DNA of 64,000 nt. Origin: Flammeovirgaceae bacterium. GTDB lineage: Bacteria; Bacteroidota; Bacteroidia; Cytophagales; Cyclobacteriaceae. Under the pieces are notes generated by a model, which was given only the letters and a program-made list of their open reading frames with translations, had not been told where the DNA came from and ran no database searches. The DNA is taken from contig JADJRT010000001.1 in NCBI GenBank assembly GCA_016712035.1, positions 124,001 through 188,000 of the forward strand. Direction: 5' to 3'. This document shows, piece by piece, positions 47,475-56,115 of this stretch. The translations under genes were made by a program, and so were the position numbers. Numbering within the stretch: position 1 is the stretch's first letter; each line of letters opens with the position of its first letter.

Positions 47475-47545
47475 GATTTACGATTTTAAAAGGACGAATT
47501 ACGAATTTAGAGTTCACCCAATTCGTAATTCGTCCTTCGTAAATC
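47475..47545. repeat. Long AATTACGA hairpin between convergent genes
   Basis: A perfect 16-bp stem GGACGAATTACGAATT (47492-47507) / AATTCGTAATTCGTCC (47520-47535) with a 12-nt loop, extended by an outer stem GATTTACGA (47475-47483) / TCGTAAATC (47537-47545) across a bulge. It fills the gap between the CBS gene and the hydrolase gene and could end transcription from both sides. Same sequence family as 17055-17106. Confidence 0.8.
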
Positions 47546-47549
47546 GTAA

Positions 47550-48394
47550 CTACTTGAGTCTTGCTTTTAAAAACGCCAACGAAGCAGCGTACGCATCGGC
47601 TGTAAAGGCTTCATTAAATTTTGGATTACTTGGGTTCGCAAAGGCGTGATCGGCATCATACGATTTAGTAGTAAGATTTTTTCCGGCTGCCTTCATATTC
47701 GCTTCAAACTTTTCTGTAACCTCTTTATTAATCCATTTATCTTGTGTTGGCCAGATATTCAATACATCCGCCTTCAAAGTTTTCAATCGCGCGACATCAC
47801 TTTCAGGCATACCATAATAAATAATGCAAGCTGCCGCTTGTTTCCCCGCTGTTAACGTTGCCTGCATTGATTGACCTCCGCCAAAGCACCAGCCAATAGT
47901 TCCAATCTTTGCATTTTTGCCAGCATAACTCAGCGCCCTTTTACAATTGCGGTGCCCCGATCTTGTTTAAACTCGCCCATGTACTTGCTGGCATCTTCTC
48001 CTGTAGTTGCCAATTTCCCATCATACATATCAAGGGCCAACACATTTACATTGCCCAGATCATTATATAATTTTTCCGACTCACGTTTGATATGGTCATT
48101 CAACCCCCACCACTCCTGAAATACAAAAATCCAGTTGTTCGTTTTGGACTTTGCCATTAACACATACCCACTGGCTTCTTTACCATCGGGTGTTTTAAAA
48201 GTCACCATTTTGCCGGTCTCGCTCTGATGAACATACGGCACAGGATTAGGGTGCGACATGTTAAAGTCTTTGTCGGCCGCAAAAAAGGCAAATTTTTCCG
48301 TTGGCGAAGTGTGGCAAACCGTGATGTCGTCATTCTGTGCGGTCGCCAAAAGGACTGCTCCGCAAAGAAGGAAAGTGAGTTGAAATTTTTTCAT
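47550..48394 (-). CDS. Exported dienelactone hydrolase family protein (frameshifted)
   Basis: An alpha/beta hydrolase of about 281 residues after adding one base to the C-run at 47936-47938. The restored frame reads IVKGALSYAGKNAKIGTIGW and then CFGGGQSMQAT. The nucleophile is Cys, in GWCFGGG, as in carboxymethylenebutenolidases. The Asp is likely in WPTQDKW and the His in DADHAFANP. A signal peptide (MKKFQLTFLLCGAVLLATAQ) indicates export, unlike the cytoplasmic catabolic enzyme, so the substrate is probably a cell-envelope or extracellular ester or lactone. DinB lies 20 bp upstream on the same strand and the two may be cotranscribed. Confidence 0.88.
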
Positions 48395-48413
48395 AGTGTG
48401 ATAAGTTAAGTTT

Positions 48414-48884
48414 TTAATTTTTTAGTTGACCGGTTAATACCCGATCGTAGGTTATATAATCTGTATTTACGGGTTCAAATCCACGTTCGCGCAAAAGCAT
48501 GGCTACCTGACCCCGGTGATACGACCCATGATTAACAAGATGAATCAGGATTTGTTGCACATTGGTCTCAAAATAATCGCCCACATAATTTCTATACTTA
48601 AGAACTCGGTCAAAATTTTCATTCTCGTTAAGAAAGGCCATCCATAAGGTATCAGCCTCGTCAATCATTTTTACTAAAGAGGCAACATCATACTTTTGCC
48701 AAAGTTCATACTGGCTTTTGGGTAAGTCTTTAATGCGGTTGAGCCAGATAAAGTTGGCACTCACCAAATGGCTCATCACCATAAGTATTTTTTCGTCACT
48801 TACCGATTGCCGTTTTATACAATCAATTACCTTGCGGTTGGCCCAGGCATTAAACTCATACCATTTTAAAAAGAATTCCTTCAT
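48414..48884 (-). CDS. DinB family putative metal-dependent protein
   Basis: A 156-residue four-helix-bundle protein of the DinB/YfiT superfamily. The third metal-binding His pair is in IHLVNHGSYHRGQV near residues 113-126, and the first His is in VMSHLVSANFIW near residue 39. FLKWYEFNAWANRKV at the N-terminus is the typical first helix. Members bind a divalent metal and several are thiol transferases. The physiological role here is unknown. Probably cotranscribed with the hydrolase downstream. Divergent from the amidase gene, whose start is 28 bp away. Confidence 0.88.
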   Translation of the reverse strand: MKEFFLKWYEFNAWANRKVIDCIKRQSVSDEKILMVMSHLVSANFIWLNRIKDLPKSQYELWQKYDVASLVKMIDEADTLWMAFLNENENFDRVLKYRNYVGDYFETNVQQILIHLVNHGSYHRGQVAMLLRERGFEPVNTDYITYDRVLTGQLKN

Positions 48885-48912
48885 GCGTAGCTTAGCTTTA
48901 AATTCGATCCTT

Positions 48913-50565
48913 ATGAAAGTGAGTACAATTTACGGGGTTTATTTTATACTTGTCGCTTGTCTATCGAACCATTCAGCAATTAGTCAAAATAAATATCCCA
49001 CAGCAGATATTGAGCCTTACTTAGATCTGTCGTTTACACAAGCCGAAAGGGACTCCTTGTTACGAGGTCTTGAGGACTATCAAAAATCATTTCAGGCCAT
49101 TCATCAATTCAAACTAGCCAACAGCACGAGCATGTCATTAGTATTCGATCCCATCCCTACGGGTATGCAGATTGAAACTGTTCAAAAGTCAATTGATTGG
49201 GGCTTACCTAAAGCCGTTACCTTGCCAGTCAATAAAGAAGAACTTGCTTTTTATCCCGTTTATAAATTGGCCGTACTTCTCAAGAATAAAAAGATAACCT
49301 CTACCGAACTTACCAAACTCTATTTAGCACGCATAAAAAAATATGCCGATACCCTACAGTGTACTATAACCTTATTAGAAACTACAGCGCTGACACAAGC
49401 AAAAAAAGCAGATGATGAAATTGCTAAAGGAAAATATCGTGGGCCGTTGCATGGCATTCCTTACGGGATAAAAGATTTGTTATCTGTTGAAGGGGTTGAA
49501 ACAACCTGGGGGGCTGCACCTTACAAAGGTCAGGTGTTTAGTGAGACCGCTACCGTAGTAAAAAAATTAGAAGCTGCCGGAGCCGTGTTAACGGTTAAAC
49601 TTACTATGGGTGCTTTAGCGATGGGCGATATTTGGTTTGGGGGTATAACAAAAAATCCATGGAACCTGAAAGAAGGATCGAGTGGATCAAGCGCTGGCTC
49701 GGCTTCAGCTACTGTTGCCGGACTTGTTGCTTTCGCGATTGGTACAGAAACATTGGGTTCAATCGTTTCGCCATCTACTCGTTGTGGTGCAAGCGGACTT
49801 CGTCCAACCTTTGGTCGTGTAAGTAAGTTTGGTGCCATGGCCTTAAGTTGGAGTATGGATAAAATTGGCCCAATCACGCGATCCGCTTTGGATTGCGCGA
49901 TTGTGTTTGATGCCATTCGCGGAACCGATGGATTGGATAATCAGGTGCGCGATGCGGCATTTAATTATTCCGCAAAAACTGATTTGAAAAAATTAAAAGT
50001 AGGCTATCTCAAAACCTTATTTGATGCCACGTATTCAACCAAAGCAAATGATGAAAAAGCATTAGAAGCAATTAAGTCTTTAGGTATTGAACTTGTGCCC
50101 GTAGAATTACCGAGCGACATTCCGGTATCAGCCGTGCGTCTCATGCTTACCGCAGAAGCAGCCGCTGCCTTTGATGAACTCACACGTTCCAATCGCGACA
50201 GTCTTTTAGTAAATCAAAGTCGGTGGGCTTGGCCAAATTCATTTCGAACTGCGCGTTTTATTCCCGCGGTTGAATATATTAATGCTTCGCGGATTCGTCA
50301 GCAACTCATTCAGGAGTATTATGCAAAGACAAAAGATTTTGATGTTATCATTGCACCCAGTTTTGGTGGCACGCAAATGTTAACAACCAATCTCACCGGG
50401 CATCCGTGCATGGTGGTGCCCAATGGTTTTAATGACAAGGGAAGTCCAACCAGCATTTCCTTTTTAGGAAAGTTGTATGGTGAAGCCGCGATTATATCAA
50501 TGGCCCACGCTTATCAACAAGTTAGTGAATGGGAGAATAAAGTGCCACCTGGGTTTAAGAATTAA
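48913..50565 (+). CDS. Exported amidase-signature hydrolase
   Basis: A 550-residue amidase-signature protein. I start at 48913 (MKVSTIYGVYFILVACLSNH); an in-frame extension upstream to 48718 overlaps the divergent DinB gene and is not credible. The Ser-cisSer-Lys triad is visible: the Lys in GIPYGIKDLLSVEG (near 195), and the serines in EGSSGSSAGSASATVAGLVA and SIVSPSTRCGASGLRPT. The leader LVAC could be a lipobox, or the leader may be cleaved after SAIS. The enzyme hydrolyses amide bonds of unknown substrate in the envelope. A terminator follows at 50575-50605. Confidence 0.9.
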   Translation: MKVSTIYGVYFILVACLSNHSAISQNKYPTADIEPYLDLSFTQAERDSLLRGLEDYQKSFQAIHQFKLANSTSMSLVFDPIPTGMQIETVQKSIDWGLPKAVTLPVNKEELAFYPVYKLAVLLKNKKITSTELTKLYLARIKKYADTLQCTITLLETTALTQAKKADDEIAKGKYRGPLHGIPYGIKDLLSVEGVETTWGAAPYKGQVFSETATVVKKLEAAGAVLTVKLTMGALAMGDIWFGGITKNPWNLKEGSSGSSAGSASATVAGLVAFAIGTETLGSIVSPSTRCGASGLRPTFGRVSKFGAMALSWSMDKIGPITRSALDCAIVFDAIRGTDGLDNQVRDAAFNYSAKTDLKKLKVGYLKTLFDATYSTKANDEKALEAIKSLGIELVPVELPSDIPVSAVRLMLTAEAAAAFDELTRSNRDSLLVNQSRWAWPNSFRTARFIPAVEYINASRIRQQLIQEYYAKTKDFDVIIAPSFGGTQMLTTNLTGHPCMVVPNGFNDKGSPTSISFLGKLYGEAAIISMAHAYQQVSEWENKVPPGFKN

Positions 50566-50574
50566 CTTAAACTC

Positions 50575-50605
50575 ATTTGGACACACGCTCCAAATTCTTG
50601 TTTTG
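50575..50605 (+). terminator. Intrinsic terminator after the amidase gene
   Basis: ATTTGGA (50575-50581) and TCCAAAT (50589-50595) form a perfect 7-bp stem with loop CACACGC, followed by TCTTGTTTTG. It lies 10 bp after the amidase stop. Confidence 0.65.
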
Positions 50606-50664
50606 CTTAAAGTTCAAGTGGTAAACGAAATTAATTCTGTATTTTGTTAAATAATTAACCAGTC

Positions 50665-51369
50665 ATGAAAACACTATTTACTGTATCCCTACTTTTTATT
50701 TCGATTCTTTCACACAGTCAACGGTTGATAGTTGAACAGCGAACTGTAAAAAACGAAGAAGGCAATGATCAAAACTCATGGACAGCCCGACTTGACGATG
50801 ACATGAATACGTGCATGGATTCGTACGAAAATTTTATGAAAGAAAAGTTTCGGATTAAAGTGGAAAAAGAGGGAAAGAATATGGTGGTAGCTAAAAAAAT
50901 TCAATTGGCTCAGCTTACTAATCTTAGAATGGATCAACTAACACTTTTTACTACTGAGGCCAGCGGCACAGCCGTTTCATTTATGTTTAGTTTAGGGTAC
51001 GACATTCATTTGGGGTTGGATTCCTATCCCGATAATTTTAAGAGCGCAGAAGAGTTTGTAAAAGGGTTTGTTCGCTATCATTACGAAAGTTTGTATACAA
51101 AAAGAATGAAGGAGATTGAAGAGAAAATTAAAAGCAAACAAAGCGATATCGAATCAAACGGGAAGCGCACGGATCGCAACAATAAATCAATCGCAGATAA
51201 CAATAAGGATGGAGGTGCCGAAAAAAACAAGGCAAAAAATGACAAGATGCTTCGCGAAAATGAGACCTACACTGAGGACAGCGCAACCAAGCGTAGAGAA
51301 ATTACGGATCTAGAAGGTGAACTAAACAAGCTTAGCGAGAGTCTTAAAAAGGTAAAAGAGTTTAACTAA
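50665..51369 (+). CDS. Secreted coiled-coil protein, related in layout to the gene at 10118
   Basis: A 234-residue protein with a signal peptide (MKTLFTVSLLFISILSHSQ). A domain of about 120 residues follows (MNTCMDSYENFMKEKFRIKV, EASGTAVSFMFSLGYDIHLG, EEFVKGFVRYHYESLYTKR), and then a Lys/Glu/Asn-rich coiled coil (about 145-234, EEKIKSKQSDIESNGKR). The layout, size and arrangement of charged residues are like those of the protein at 10118-10809, which suggests one family with low identity. Function unknown; the protein would be periplasmic. It is convergent with the DUF418 gene. Confidence 0.65.
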   Translation: MKTLFTVSLLFISILSHSQRLIVEQRTVKNEEGNDQNSWTARLDDDMNTCMDSYENFMKEKFRIKVEKEGKNMVVAKKIQLAQLTNLRMDQLTLFTTEASGTAVSFMFSLGYDIHLGLDSYPDNFKSAEEFVKGFVRYHYESLYTKRMKEIEEKIKSKQSDIESNGKRTDRNNKSIADNNKDGGAEKNKAKNDKMLRENETYTEDSATKRREITDLEGELNKLSESLKKVKEFN

Positions 51370-51444
51370 GGCTAGGTATTCTCCCCGAGCACATCATCCT
51401 CCTCAAGAGACGATGCTTAACACTGTGAATGGTGCCGTCTGGAT

Positions 51445-52665
51445 TTAAGAATTTTTAAAATTTTGAATTTTCAGGTAAGTAGCACTTCGCCAAAACCATT
51501 CAAAGATTCCATACCTAAAGCGCTTTAACCACCATTTGCTAAATTGTATTTGTACTATAAACAGCACGATGCTAATACCCACGGAAGCCAGCGCTCCTAT
51601 TTCACCCAACAAACCAAATCCAATTCCGAAGAATAAAAACACCCCAAAAAGTGTTTGCATCAAATAGGTGGTTAACCCCATACGTCCTACTTCATAGAAA
51701 CACATCAATCTGTTTTTCCATTTTTCTTTTTGAAAGAGCATGATTATTCCAGCTACGTAAATGACGGATAAAGCCAGGTTGAAGACATCAAATACAAAGC
51801 CGCCTACTAACCACGAAACAAGATCAGGCAATTTAATGCCGAGCCCTTCGGCTCCTCCAAAAAAAAGTACAGAAAAAATAACTAATCCCAAGATCAGCCA
51901 CAGCGATTGCTTTAAAAGTTTCTTAAATAATGGAATGTTCTCCAGCCATTTTTCAAAAATTCTCTTTCGGCCTGCATATAAACCCAGCAGGAATAAACCC
52001 ATCGTTATATAAATACGGCCCGAGGCTACTTGAAATTTATATTTGAAATCAAACTCACCCAAGTTTGCTTTAAGTACTTCAAAATAACTTCCAGTCTTAA
52101 CCGCAGTATAATAAATTTCATTCTCCGCGTTGCTGCCACCAAATTTAGATTCAATGCTCTCTTGCTCGGAAACCGGTTGAAACACCTCAACGCCTCGCAC
52201 TATGGCTGAAGGAACATTAATAACAAGTAACAACGCAACAATCAATAAAAGTCTATCGGGCAGCTTATAACAAATTAAGAGTCCTACTCCCAGCATCGCA
52301 TAGATGGTGAGTATATCACCACGATAATGGAGATGATGAACAAATCCAATCAAACCAAGAATAATCAAACGCCAAAAAAACCGCATGAAAAAACTAATGC
52401 TGGAGTCACTCTTTGAGAGTTGTAGAAAAAAACTCAGCCCAAAGAGAAAAGAAAAAATCATAAAAAACTTACCAGAGATAAGCACTCCAATAAAGCCCAT
52501 GATAATCTCATCGCCTAAAAAATGAACATTAAAATTAGCATGACTTTCCGGATGGGCACCCGCATAATATTGTTCTGAAAAATGAACCATGATAATTCCC
52601 AAAAGGGTAAAGCCGCGAAGAATATCAATAATTTCTATCCGCGATTGGGTTGATGTTGCTGCCAT
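51445..52665 (-). CDS. DUF418/YeiB family membrane protein
   Basis: A 406-residue inner membrane protein with about ten hydrophobic segments. The N-terminal RIEIIDILRGFTLLGIIMVH is the family signature, and VGRMGLTTYLMQTLFGVFLF the conserved C-terminal one. These proteins are distantly related to acyltransferase-3 proteins. The role of DUF418 is unknown. The C-terminal LKIQNFKNS is coded by an AT-rich palindromic sequence (AAAATTCAAAATTTT) and may be a recent extension past the usual end of the domain. Confidence 0.87.
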   Translation of the reverse strand: MAATSTQSRIEIIDILRGFTLLGIIMVHFSEQYYAGAHPESHANFNVHFLGDEIIMGFIGVLISGKFFMIFSFLFGLSFFLQLSKSDSSISFFMRFFWRLIILGLIGFVHHLHYRGDILTIYAMLGVGLLICYKLPDRLLLIVALLLVINVPSAIVRGVEVFQPVSEQESIESKFGGSNAENEIYYTAVKTGSYFEVLKANLGEFDFKYKFQVASGRIYITMGLFLLGLYAGRKRIFEKWLENIPLFKKLLKQSLWLILGLVIFSVLFFGGAEGLGIKLPDLVSWLVGGFVFDVFNLALSVIYVAGIIMLFQKEKWKNRLMCFYEVGRMGLTTYLMQTLFGVFLFFGIGFGLLGEIGALASVGISIVLFIVQIQFSKWWLKRFRYGIFEWFWRSATYLKIQNFKNS

Positions 52666-52738
52666 TAATTATAGTTATGTAGTTCGTAATTAAATGACAA
52701 TTTCAATCTGCTTTACCCCAGGTGGCACATCGAAAATA

Positions 52739-53682
52739 TCATTTTGACACCCGCTCCAATCCTTCCTTTGCTTCCTTCAACGTAGCATCACCCTTAATGG
52801 CTGACTCATAAAGCTTTTTCGCTTCTAATTTTTTCCGCTTTTTTCCATAATCTGTCCCAAACGCATATTGGCCCCGGCATGACTAGGCTCATTCTGCTTA
52901 GGGGTGTGGGTTAGATACTTTCTAAGGCATTCCTCCCTCGGCTAAGCCGCAAGCCAGATAGGGCGCTGGTTTTACCGATTTGATAGGTTGCTAACATATT
53001 GCCACTATAAGTTTTCAGTGACTCCTCGAATAGATTAAATGCCTTATCATATTGTTTCTGTCCTACATAGTAATTTGCCAAGGCAATAACAAAAGTTGGA
53101 TTCGCTTTAGCCATCGCGATATATTCCTTTTCAGCTTCAACAAATCTCTTTTCTCGGTAATAGATGTTACCTAATTGACGATGGCCTTCAGCCGGGCTTA
53201 ACTTAATTATTTCATTGGCTATCTCGATGGCTTTGTCAACGCTGCCTCCCACAATGGCTGGCGCTTGTAAATAATAAAGAATTAGAGATTCGCGAGGCTC
53301 TATGTATTTAGAATCAAGCACAACAGCACGTTCCCACGCATTTTTCATTTTAGGGGCAAGCATGCCTTGCTTCAAAAAGTTAGCATCTCCGGCCATCGCC
53401 CCCAAGGTGTTACCATACCAATTATAGTATTCTGCACTTTGATTGTTTGCCTCAATAGCTTCTTCAAAGAATTCTTCGGCAGCATCATAGTCCTTTTCGT
53501 CATAGGCAATGCGCCCTAAATAAAATTGGGCGGCCGCATAATCTTTTGTCCTTTTTTATAGTAGCAAGAGCTTTCTTGGCTTCCGGATTGTTGTGTTGCT
53601 CCCATAATTTTTTTCCTTGCTCCACGGTTTGGCCACTCGCAGCCATGGTGAAGAATAGGAAAACGGTAATTATTCGAATCAT
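52739..53682 (-). CDS. Exported TPR protein (three frameshifts)
   Basis: About 314 residues after repair. From ATG 53682 it reads MIRIITVFLFFTMAASGQTV (signal peptide). An extra A in the run at 53544-53547 must be dropped to continue as YAAAQFYLGRIAYDEKDYDA, a clear TPR. The 53405-52911 stretch carries further TPRs (EGHRQLGNIYYREKRFVEAE, NYYVGQKQYDKAFNLFEESL). One base at the C-run 52935-52937 and one at the T-run 52829-52834 restore CLRKYLTHTPKQN and LEAKKLYESAIKGDATLKEA, ending LERVSK at 52739. It would be a periplasmic scaffold protein. Three breaks in one gene make sequencing error the likely cause. Confidence 0.75.
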
Positions 53683-53905
53683 GTTATCTCTGTTAATGAA
53701 GTATTGAAACACAATAGTCAAAGAAAGTTCCACAAAATCCTATTGTCAATTGCTGAACTGTTGAACCTTGTTACCGAATTGAATAAATCACTCTTAGAGA
53801 TGTTACGTGTTTCGGTAACAATTTTCCCGAAAAAACTTTAGTTTCGTACAACTTTGTAGTAGATAAAGGCAGTGTACGTTTAAAATGAAGTTAAAGCTCA
53901 CATCA

Positions 53906-55348
53906 ATGAAAGTCAAAACGTTTCTTTTACTCATCTTATTTATAAGCTTTAGTAGTGTGGCTTTCAGCCAGGAGAAAACTACACCCAATATCATTCTCAT
54001 TTTTTTAGATGATATGGGAAACGGTGACTTGGGTGTTACCGGTGCGCTGGAATATCAAACGCCTAACATTGATCGCCTGGCGCTTGATGGACTTCGGTTC
54101 ACCAATTTTCTTTCGGCACAAGCGGTTTGCTCTGCTTCGCGTGCGGCCATCCTTTCAGGCTGTTATCCTAATCGTATAGGAATGTCGGGGGCCTTGTTTC
54201 CCAATAGCAAGGTTGGATTGAATGCTGACGAAACCATTTTACCTGAATTGTTAAAGCAGAAGGGGTATGCAACATCAATTATAGGCAAATGGCATTTGGG
54301 TGATAGTCGTGAGTTTCTTCCGAGGCAACATGGCTTTGATGAATTTTTTGGATTGCCGTATTCAAACGACATGTGGCCGATCGGCTATCAAGGCGAGCCT
54401 GCTACCGATTGGCGCAAGGATGCATTCCCTCCATTATTCATTATAGAAGGCGATGAGAAAAAGACTCCGGTTAAAACACTGGAAGATCAGGCCCAACTTA
54501 CACGTTTATATACTGAACAGGCTGTTGATTTTATTACGCGTAAAAAAGATAAACCTTTCTTTCTTTATCTACCGCACTCCATGCCGCATGTTCCTATCAA
54601 TGCTTCGGCTGCCTTTAAAGGAAAAAGCAAACAAGGTTTGTATGGCGATGTAATGATGGAAATTGATTGGTCTGTTGGTGAAATCCAGAAAGCATTAAAA
54701 GCAAATGGCATTGAAAACAACACGCTGATTATTTTCACCAGCGATAACGGACCGTGGTTAAACTACGGAAATCATGCCGGATCGACCGGAGGTTTGCGCG
54801 AAGGTAAGGGCTCCTCCTTTGAAGGTGGTATGCGTGTGCCGTGCATTATGTATTGGCCCCAACAAATAAAGGCGGGCGCAATCAGTAACAGTCTTTCCAG
54901 TACACTTGATATCTATCCTACGCTGGCGGAATTATTAAGTCTGAAACTACCTGCAAAGAAGATAGATGGAGTTAGTTTAATGCCCATACTAAAAGGTGAT
55001 GTGACCTCACAACCCAGAAAAGAATTTTATTATTACTACCGCGCTAACAGTTTAGAGGGTGTGCGAAAAGATGACTGGAAATTAGTGCTCGCACATCCTG
55101 GCCGTACGTACGAAAATTTCGAAACTGGCATGGATGGATTCCCTGGTAAAGTAGAAGAGAATTCTTCGCTCAAGCAGGGATTGTATGATCTTAGGCGCGA
55201 TCCAGGCGAACGCTATGATTTACAAAATCAGTTCCCTGAAATTGTAAAGGAATTATTGCTAATGGCTGATAAAGCCCGCGCTGATTTGGGCGATGATCTT
55301 GTTCAGGCTAAAGGGGCTAATCGTAGACCTGCGGGTAAAAAGGATTGA
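53906..55348 (+). CDS. Exported type I sulfatase
   Basis: A 480-residue sulfatase of the alkaline phosphatase superfamily. I start at ATG 53906 (MKVKTFLLLILFISFSSVAF), seven codons after an alternative ATG at 53885. IILIFLDDMGNGDLG carries the metal-binding Asp pair, and AVCSASRAAILSGCYPNR carries the Cys to be converted to formylglycine. KWHLGDSREFLPRQHGFDEF and FTSDNGPWLNYGNHAGSTGG follow with further metal and sulfate ligands. The motif is CSASR, with Ala at the usual Pro. The enzyme releases sulfate from an ester in the envelope. No maturase gene is in the window. The substrate is not known. Confidence 0.92.
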   Translation: MKVKTFLLLILFISFSSVAFSQEKTTPNIILIFLDDMGNGDLGVTGALEYQTPNIDRLALDGLRFTNFLSAQAVCSASRAAILSGCYPNRIGMSGALFPNSKVGLNADETILPELLKQKGYATSIIGKWHLGDSREFLPRQHGFDEFFGLPYSNDMWPIGYQGEPATDWRKDAFPPLFIIEGDEKKTPVKTLEDQAQLTRLYTEQAVDFITRKKDKPFFLYLPHSMPHVPINASAAFKGKSKQGLYGDVMMEIDWSVGEIQKALKANGIENNTLIIFTSDNGPWLNYGNHAGSTGGLREGKGSSFEGGMRVPCIMYWPQQIKAGAISNSLSSTLDIYPTLAELLSLKLPAKKIDGVSLMPILKGDVTSQPRKEFYYYYRANSLEGVRKDDWKLVLAHPGRTYENFETGMDGFPGKVEENSSLKQGLYDLRRDPGERYDLQNQFPEIVKELLLMADKARADLGDDLVQAKGANRRPAGKKD

Positions 55349-55461
55349 AAATCATTTTGTTTGCAAGATGCGACTTGAAAATTTTTGATCTATCGTTACA
55401 ATAAATCAATACTAATCTACGACCTATAATCTGGAATAGATGGGATCGGTACTAATTGTTC

Positions 55462-55469
55462 TACCTTCG
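55462..55469 (+). promoter_or_regulatory. Putative -7 promoter box for the DUF2911 gene
   Basis: TACCTTCG lies 43 bp before the start codon at 55513 and resembles other -7 boxes in this window. Confidence 0.35.
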
Positions 55470-55512
55470 TCCCTCTATTTTAATTTTACGTTAACCCTAA
55501 ACAAATACAGCT

Positions 55513-56064
55513 ATGAAAAAGAAAATCTTTACTGGTATTGGAATTGTTGTCATTCTATTTGTGGTCTGGGCGGTATACGGTCTCTTTTTTGCTCCCAAAG
55601 CGAGTCCCAATAAAACTACCGAGTTTAGTGGCAATGGCTTGGAGATTAAAGTGACATACAGTCAGCCCTCTAAAAAAGGCAGATTAATTTTTGGAGAAGA
55701 GAAAGACGGAGCCTTACAACCTTATGGAAAGTATTGGAGATTAGGCGCCAACGAGGCAACTGAAATTACTTTTAGTAAGAATATAAATTTTGGAGGTAAG
55801 CCTGTGAATGCGGGAACATACCGTATGTATGCTGTGCCAAACGCTACAACCTGGCAAGTTTCTTTGAATAGTGAAGTGGGAGTTTTCTTTGGCATTGGCG
55901 AGCCGGACTACGATTTAGATGTAGCCAAGGTTGAGGTTCCTGCACAAACAGCGGCTTCAGAAACTGAACAGTTCGTAATTAATTTTAGTAATGATTCCAC
56001 TACGGTTAATATGGACTTCGTTTGGGATAAGGCATTGATACGTATCCCTATCATCGTTCAATAA
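55513..56064 (+). CDS. DUF2911 domain membrane-anchored protein
   Basis: A 183-residue protein with an N-terminal membrane segment (IFTGIGIVVILFVVWAVYGL) that probably remains as an anchor. The remainder matches DUF2911: VTYSQPSKKGRLIFGE, YGKYWRLGANEATEITFSK, PVNAGTYRMYAVPN, and a closing NFSNDSTTVNMDFVWDKALI. DUF2911 proteins are common in Bacteroidota and are of unknown function. It would face the periplasm. A hairpin with a T-tract follows its stop. Confidence 0.87.
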   Translation: MKKKIFTGIGIVVILFVVWAVYGLFFAPKASPNKTTEFSGNGLEIKVTYSQPSKKGRLIFGEEKDGALQPYGKYWRLGANEATEITFSKNINFGGKPVNAGTYRMYAVPNATTWQVSLNSEVGVFFGIGEPDYDLDVAKVEVPAQTAASETEQFVINFSNDSTTVNMDFVWDKALIRIPIIVQ

Positions 56065-56075
56065 TTTTATTAATG

Positions 56076-56110
56076 AGGCTGTCTTAAAAGTTTTGAGGCA
56101 GTCCTTTTTC
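56076..56110 (+). terminator. Intrinsic terminator after the DUF2911 gene
   Basis: CTGTCTTAAAA and TTTTGAGGCAG form an 11-bp stem with two G-U pairs, followed by TCCTTTTTC. The next gene starts six bases beyond, at 56116. Confidence 0.6.
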
Positions 56111-56115
56111 AGCCC

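Noticed and set aside
48466..48490. GGGTTCAAATCC, resembling a tRNA T-loop
   Set aside because: It is inside the conserved DinB coding sequence and no acceptor or anticodon stem surrounds it.
48718..48912. N-terminal extension of the amidase
   Set aside because: It overlaps the divergent DinB gene and lacks a signal peptide; the ATG at 48913 gives one.
51380..51444. Possible terminator between the convergent coiled-coil and DUF418 genes
   Set aside because: No stable stem with a T-tract could be found in the gap; the nearby AT-rich palindrome lies inside the DUF418 coding end.
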